Source: Anaerolineaceae bacterium UBA6107 (lineage in GTDB: Bacteria; Chloroflexota; Anaerolineae; Anaerolineales; Anaerolineaceae). Taken from it: a DNA stretch of 19,204 nucleotides. The position numbers were made by a program, and so were the translations under genes. Shown here piece after piece: positions 15,291-19,204 of the stretch (positions within the stretch are counted from its first letter, which is position 1; each line of letters opens with the position of its first letter). Below the pieces are notes generated by a model that saw nothing but the letters and a program-made list of their open reading frames with translations, did not search any database and was not told the origin of the DNA. The stretch lies in assembly GCA_002428455.1 (NCBI GenBank), contig DIWL01000045.1:1-19204 (forward strand), written 5' to 3'.

Positions 15291-17693
15291 TTAATCTTCA
15301 GAGAAATGGGCGATGGTCACGCCTTCACCGCCCTCTTTTTCCCCGCCTTCCTCGTAAGTCGATACATATTCCGAGTTTTTCAGTGCTTCACGGATCACCT
15401 GGCGCAAGCGGCCGGTGCCTTTGCCATGAATGATGCGCACGAATGGCATACCGCTGCCATAAGCATCAACCAGGTAGGCATCCAGCTTGTCGAGAGCGTC
15501 TTCGGCGCGCATACCGCGCAGGTCCACTTCCATGCCGGGAGTGGGGCGGAACGGGGTGAGCGGTGCTTTTCGGGCTGCTGCCTGTGCAACCTGCGCAGCG
15601 GTTCCAACCACGGGTTCAGTGGTCATTGTGGAGGCGGGTGACAGGTCTGAGGCTTTTACTCTTACGCGCAGGTTGCCCACGCGCACCTCCACATCATCTG
15701 CGTTGACCGCGCTGATGACCCCCTCCATCTTTAATGTTTTCAGTCGAACTTTTGCACCCGGTTTAAGAGAGAGTTCCGGGCTTATCTGACCGGTGATGGC
15801 AGGCAGAGGTGTTTTTTCGATCTTCTTTTGAATGTTTTCCAGACGGGAGTGGACCTCTTCTGGTACAGGTTGCGCCTGTTGTGTATGCCGCGCCTGGCGG
15901 CGCAGATCATCCATTTCCCGGCGTAATTCCGTCAATTCCTTTTCCGCTTCCTCGCGCGCCTGCTCCAAAACTGCGCGGCGCTCCTCCTCAATGTGCTCCA
16001 GGCGATCGGTTAACTCCTGGCGCAGGTTGCTGGCCAGGGAGCGGTCACGGTCAGCCGATGAGCGGGCTTTGCGTGCCACTTCGCGCTGGTGGTGGAGTTC
16101 GTTCAAAAGGTCATCAGAGACGAGCTCTGCGGGATCAACCATTGATTTCGCGTTTTCGAGGATCTCTTCAGGCAGGCCGAGGCGCCGCGCGATGAGCAGC
16201 GCGTTGGAGCGCCCCGGTATTCCGATGGTGAGGTGGTATGTGGGACGCAAGGTTTTCAGATCAAATTCCATGCTGGCGTTGACCACACCTGCGGTGGCGT
16301 GGGCCAGGGTTTTCAGTTCAGGGTAATGCGTGGCGATCAGGCAGGGTACGCGTTTTTCCACCAGGTGAAGCAGTATGGCACGCGCCAGGGCAGACCCTTC
16401 CTGCGGATCGGTACCCGCGCCAAGTTCATCCAGTAGCACGAGGGTCTTGGTACGCGCTTTGCCCAGGATGCGCACAATGTTGGTGATATGCCCGGAGAAG
16501 GTGGAGAGAGATTGTTCGATGGATTGCTCGTCACCAATATCAGCGAAAACGTCATCGAAGCAGCTCAGTTCGGAGCCTGAACGGGCAGGAATATGCAAAC
16601 CGCTCTGAGCCATCAGGATCATCAACCCGACCGTTTTGAGGGTCACCGTTTTACCACCGGTATTGGGGCCGGTGATCACGAGGGCAAAGGTAGCGGGGTC
16701 CAGGTCAACATCGATGGGAACGACGGTCGCTGGATCAAGGAGCGGGTGGCGCGCCTGGTAAAGTTTGATGGTGGTGCCGGGGTGATGGGCGTTCTGCGGT
16801 GGGCTGACGGGGCGCAGCACCGGTTCACAGGCGTGCAAATCTTCAGCGTACTTGGCGCACATGAGGTGAAAATCGAACCTGGAAAGGGCGGTGACAATGC
16901 CCTTGATGGCTTCTGCTTCCGCGCCGACCCGGGCGGAAAGTTCAGCCAGGATGCGGCGAACCTCATCACGTTCAGCCAGCTGCAGTTCATGCCAGCGGTT
17001 GTTCAGTTCGACCACAGCCAGGGGTTCTACGAAGAGCGTGGCACCGGAGGCGGATTGATCATGCACAATGGACTTCAGCCTGCCCTTGAACTCCGCCCGC
17101 AGCGGAATGACATAACGCCCGTTGCGCTGGGTAATGATGGCTTCCTGCAGGATCGGCTGGTTGGAAGTGTCGCCGATGATGCGTTCAAGCCGTGAAAGCA
17201 GGCGGTCGTGCGAGACCTTGATCTCGGAGCGGATCGATGAAAGCTTGGGAGAGGCATTGTCGAGCACTTCAGCGCGGTCAGAGATGCAGCGTGATATGGC
17301 TTCGATGATGCCGGGCGGTGGGGGAAACAGCGCGGCGATCTCAGCAAGGCGCGGGGCGCGTTCGCGGAACCTGTCAAAATTGCGGGCGAGGTCGCGGGCG
17401 GCCATCAACGTACCGCTGACCGACAGGAGCTCAGCTTCGGTGAGGACGCCGCCCCGGCTGGCAAGATCCGCCAGGGGATGGATGTCGTGCGCACCACCCA
17501 CGCTGATATCTGCTCGCAGGCTGAGCAGGAGGCGCGCTTCAGTGGTGCAGGCCTGGCGTTCAAGAGCTTCCTTGAGGCTGGCGGCCGGCTTGAGGGCGCG
17601 GCCAAGGTCAGCGGAAGCGCTGAACGCGGCGTATTCGATGAGCCGCTCGATCACTGCCGGGAATTCGAGTTTCTTGATGGTCTTTGCATCCAC
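15291..17693 (-). CDS. mutS2: MutS2 family ATPase/Smr protein
   Basis: This protein has 800 residues from a GTG at 17693. The frame runs back to an ATG at 17798, but MutS2 proteins begin close to KTIKKLEFPAVIERL, and the extra 35 residues would overlap the divergent gene. Walker A is GPNTGGKT (342-349); next comes DIGDEQSIEQSLSTFSGH, then Walker B LVLLDELGAGTDP with D422 and E423. A long coiled coil (about 520-630) leads to a KOW-like domain (PGAKVRLKTLKMEG). The C-terminal Smr domain starts at VDLRG (723) and carries HGKGTG (756-761). Family members act on branched DNA or on stalled, collided ribosomes, splitting them in Bacillus. The usual LDLR at the Smr start is VDLR here. Its start region is only about 90 bases from the divergent amrS start, so promoters must overlap or abut. 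No clear ribosome-binding site precedes the GTG. Confidence 0.92.
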   Translation of the reverse strand: MDAKTIKKLEFPAVIERLIEYAAFSASADLGRALKPAASLKEALERQACTTEARLLLSLRADISVGGAHDIHPLADLASRGGVLTEAELLSVSGTLMAARDLARNFDRFRERAPRLAEIAALFPPPPGIIEAISRCISDRAEVLDNASPKLSSIRSEIKVSHDRLLSRLERIIGDTSNQPILQEAIITQRNGRYVIPLRAEFKGRLKSIVHDQSASGATLFVEPLAVVELNNRWHELQLAERDEVRRILAELSARVGAEAEAIKGIVTALSRFDFHLMCAKYAEDLHACEPVLRPVSPPQNAHHPGTTIKLYQARHPLLDPATVVPIDVDLDPATFALVITGPNTGGKTVTLKTVGLMILMAQSGLHIPARSGSELSCFDDVFADIGDEQSIEQSLSTFSGHITNIVRILGKARTKTLVLLDELGAGTDPQEGSALARAILLHLVEKRVPCLIATHYPELKTLAHATAGVVNASMEFDLKTLRPTYHLTIGIPGRSNALLIARRLGLPEEILENAKSMVDPAELVSDDLLNELHHQREVARKARSSADRDRSLASNLRQELTDRLEHIEEERRAVLEQAREEAEKELTELRREMDDLRRQARHTQQAQPVPEEVHSRLENIQKKIEKTPLPAITGQISPELSLKPGAKVRLKTLKMEGVISAVNADDVEVRVGNLRVRVKASDLSPASTMTTEPVVGTAAQVAQAAARKAPLTPFRPTPGMEVDLRGMRAEDALDKLDAYLVDAYGSGMPFVRIIHGKGTGRLRQVIREALKNSEYVSTYEEGGEKEGGEGVTIAHFSED

Positions 17694-17762
17694 AGGTGGG
17701 AGTTTACCATAACTTGCCGGAGCGAATAGCGCGCCGGGTGGTGAAAATCGATCGAGAAAGGC

Positions 17763-17780
17763 TATAATCAATATGGAGTG
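17763..17780 (+). promoter_or_regulatory. -10 box and ribosome-binding site of the radical SAM gene
   Basis: TATAAT (17763-17768) lies 15 bases before the ATG at 17784, and GGAGTG (17775-17780) is a good ribosome-binding site. An in-frame GTG at 17778 overlaps that site, so the ATG is preferred. No clear -35 box is seen. Confidence 0.5.
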
Positions 17781-17783
17781 ATC

Positions 17784-18887
17784 ATGAAAACCCCGCAACT
17801 GCTTGACCAGTTAACCAGGCCGGCAGACCTGGTGGAAACGCTTGAGGAGGGCGCGGTACGCTGCAAAGCGTGCGCACACCGCTGCCTGATCCACCCCGGA
17901 CGGCGCGGGATCTGCGGGGTGCGCTTCAACCGGGATGGAACACTATTGGTGCCACATGGGTACGTGGCGGGGGTACAGATCGATCCGATCGAAAAAAAAC
18001 CTTTCAATCATTTCCTGCCCGGCAGCGAGGTGCTCACCTTCGGGATGCTGGGATGCAATTTTCATTGCTGTTTCTGTCAGAACTGGTTCTCCTCGCAGGC
18101 GCTGCGCGACCCTGCCGCGGTGGATGCGGTGAATTCGATCAGGCAAATCCCGGCAGAAAGCTTGGTGCAGTACGCACTGGATAACGGCGCATTGGGAATC
18201 GCATCCTCTTACAATGAACCCCTCATCACGGCAGAATGGGCTGTGGAGGTATTCAAGCTGGCAAAGGCGCACGGGCTGAGAACGGCGTACGTCTCGAACG
18301 GTTATGCCACGCCGGAGGTGCTGGATTACCTGGCACCCTGGCTGGACGGTTACAAAGTAGACCTGAAAAGTATGCGTGACAGCGAGTACCGCAAGATGGG
18401 GGGCAGGCTGCAACCTGTACTGGATGCGATCCGGCGGGTGAGGGAACTTGGTTTGTGGCTTGAGGTGGTGACGCTGGTTATTCCCGGCATAAATGATACA
18501 ACCGAAGAACTGTGGGAAGCGGGGCGTTTCCTGGCTTCGGTCTCACCTGACATTCCATGGCATGTGACCGCGTATCATCCGGATTACAAAGAAGACGCGC
18601 CACCAACGCCCTCCGCGACCCTCCAACGGGCGGCAGAAATCGGGCAGGAGGCCGGTTTACGTTACGTATACGCCGGTAATCTGCCGGGTCGGGTCGGCTC
18701 CCTGGAGGACACGTTCTGCCCCCATTGCGGAAAAGGCCTGATCCTGCGCCGGGGGTACAGGCTCATCGGGTACCATATTACTGATACAGGGGACTGCGAG
18801 TTTTGCAGTAATCCGATTGCCGGGGTATGGCAGGCGGGCGGGACCCGGCACAGCGGGCACGGTTTTCCGAGGCGCGTCTCTTACTGA
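17784..18887 (+). CDS. amrS: AmmeMemoRadiSam-type radical SAM enzyme
   Basis: This 367-residue protein belongs to the AmrS group, often annotated as a pyruvate formate-lyase activating-enzyme homologue. The radical SAM cluster motif is GCNFHCCFCQNW, with C91, C95 and C98 binding the 4Fe-4S cluster that cleaves SAM. Before it stands an N-terminal four-cysteine motif (C27, C30, C34, C44 in RCKACAHRCLIHPGRRGICG) typical of this group. IASSYNEP, VSNGYATPE and GYKVDLKSM follow the barrel strands. FCPHCGKGLILRRGY and GDCEFC near the end look like a zinc ribbon or extra cluster site. The usual partners, Memo and AMMECR1, are not in the window; they may lie downstream or be absent. The reaction is unresolved. 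The gene is transcribed away from mutS2. Confidence 0.88.
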   Translation: MKTPQLLDQLTRPADLVETLEEGAVRCKACAHRCLIHPGRRGICGVRFNRDGTLLVPHGYVAGVQIDPIEKKPFNHFLPGSEVLTFGMLGCNFHCCFCQNWFSSQALRDPAAVDAVNSIRQIPAESLVQYALDNGALGIASSYNEPLITAEWAVEVFKLAKAHGLRTAYVSNGYATPEVLDYLAPWLDGYKVDLKSMRDSEYRKMGGRLQPVLDAIRRVRELGLWLEVVTLVIPGINDTTEELWEAGRFLASVSPDIPWHVTAYHPDYKEDAPPTPSATLQRAAEIGQEAGLRYVYAGNLPGRVGSLEDTFCPHCGKGLILRRGYRLIGYHITDTGDCEFCSNPIAGVWQAGGTRHSGHGFPRRVSY

Positions 18888-19054
18888 TAGAAGATCGATT
18901 TACAGGGGGACAGAAAAAAATGACCAGTCCTGGTTTTCAGGGAACTTTTTGGCGTATTTCTGCGTATACCTAGTAGAACTGATACGAATCGTTCAGTTTG
19001 GTGTTGATAATTATAAACAGGAGTGATCTACAGAAAGGGTTGATGAGGTGCGCG
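18888..19054 (+). other. Intergenic leader with an operator-like inverted repeat
   Basis: This stretch after amrS has no convincing gene and no good terminator. At 18977-18998, AACTGA-T-ACGA and TCGT-TCAGTT form 10-base arms around a single A, interrupted by one unpaired T. TATAAA (19012-19017) and GATAAT (19006-19011) follow as possible -10 boxes, so the repeat would cover the -35 region of a promoter for the small downstream frame. AGGAG at 19019-19023 has no start codon at a suitable distance. All of this is tentative. Confidence 0.3.
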
Positions 19055-19144
19055 ATGGCTGTCAGTGTGTACGTGGTAGTTGGAATATTTGGCCTGATGT
19101 TCCTGGCCCTAAGCCTGCTTGGGCTTGACACATCGGTCAAGTAA
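19055..19144 (+). CDS. Possible 29-residue single-helix membrane miniprotein
   Basis: The frame ATG (19055) to TAA (19142-19144) encodes MAVSVYVVVGIFGLMFLALS followed by LLGLDTSVK, one clear membrane helix with a short polar tail. GAGG at 19045-19048 lies six bases before the ATG, the ideal distance. An in-frame ATG at 19043 (33 residues, with AAAGGG three bases before it) is the alternative. The helix resembles the first segment of longer bacterial membrane proteins, so it may be a truncated remnant or a true small protein. I do not recognise a family. The last 60 bases of the window show no further gene. Confidence 0.42.
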   Translation: MAVSVYVVVGIFGLMFLALSLLGLDTSVK

Positions 19145-19204
19145 AGCAGCATCTCAACCCCTTCCTGTTCAATAAAAATGATCGCTTTCCATCTGGAAGG
19201 CGAT

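Noticed and set aside
16593..17195. A 200-codon open frame on the plus strand
   Set aside because: It is antisense to the mutS2 core and ATPase region, with no recognisable domain and no ribosome-binding site.
1..19204. tRNA, rRNA, CRISPR array, insertion sequence or riboswitch
   Set aside because: I saw no cloverleaf, regularly spaced repeats, transposase motifs, terminal inverted repeats or known riboswitch core in the gaps between genes.

Overview
The window looks like chromosomal DNA of a Chloroflexota bacterium, most likely of the Anaerolineae. This is an inference from gene content and moderately high GC, not from a marker gene. The supporting content is a translin-family protein next to a DUF3467 protein, a very large SARP/BTAD-type regulator with an ATPase and a TPR tail, a double-GAF histidine kinase, a LysM plus SdrD-B-like surface protein, and a THI5-like transporter. 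I see no tRNA, rRNA, CRISPR array, insertion sequence or phage gene. The region is mostly housekeeping and genome-maintenance genes with some uncharacterised partners.

Layout. 1-1647 (+): the end of an ABC importer operon for a small organic nutrient (binding protein, cut by the window edge, then ATPase). 1640-4391 (-): clamp-loader delta-prime subunit (holB) behind a cytoplasmic GAF-GAF sensor kinase. 4515-5153 (+): a cytoplasmic sulfite-oxidase-fold molybdopterin enzyme. It converges, across a bidirectional terminator, on a secreted, membrane-anchored LysM protein (5209-6009, -). 6171-7578 (+): ssb, a DUF3467 protein and a translin-family protein, closed by a strong terminator. 7752-8436 (+): an isoprenylcysteine-methyltransferase-like membrane protein broken by two one-base losses in homopolymers. 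8489-15208 (+): nadK, a zinc-finger membrane protein, recN and a 1194-residue transcriptional regulator, tightly packed with two stop/start overlaps. 15291-17693 (-): mutS2. 17784-18887 (+): an AmrS-type radical SAM enzyme. 19055-19144 (+): a possible 29-residue membrane miniprotein.

How the genes fit together. Four genes serve DNA replication or repair (holB, ssb, recN, mutS2) but lie in separate transcription units. The nadK-recN pairing is a widespread bacterial arrangement; the zinc-finger membrane protein and the SARP-like regulator are the unusual additions. The DUF3467-translin pair behind ssb suggests a small nucleic-acid-binding module. The best candidates for something undescribed are that pair, the regulator translationally coupled to recN, and the short or absent leaders seen before several genes. 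No wholly new system is evident from sequence alone.
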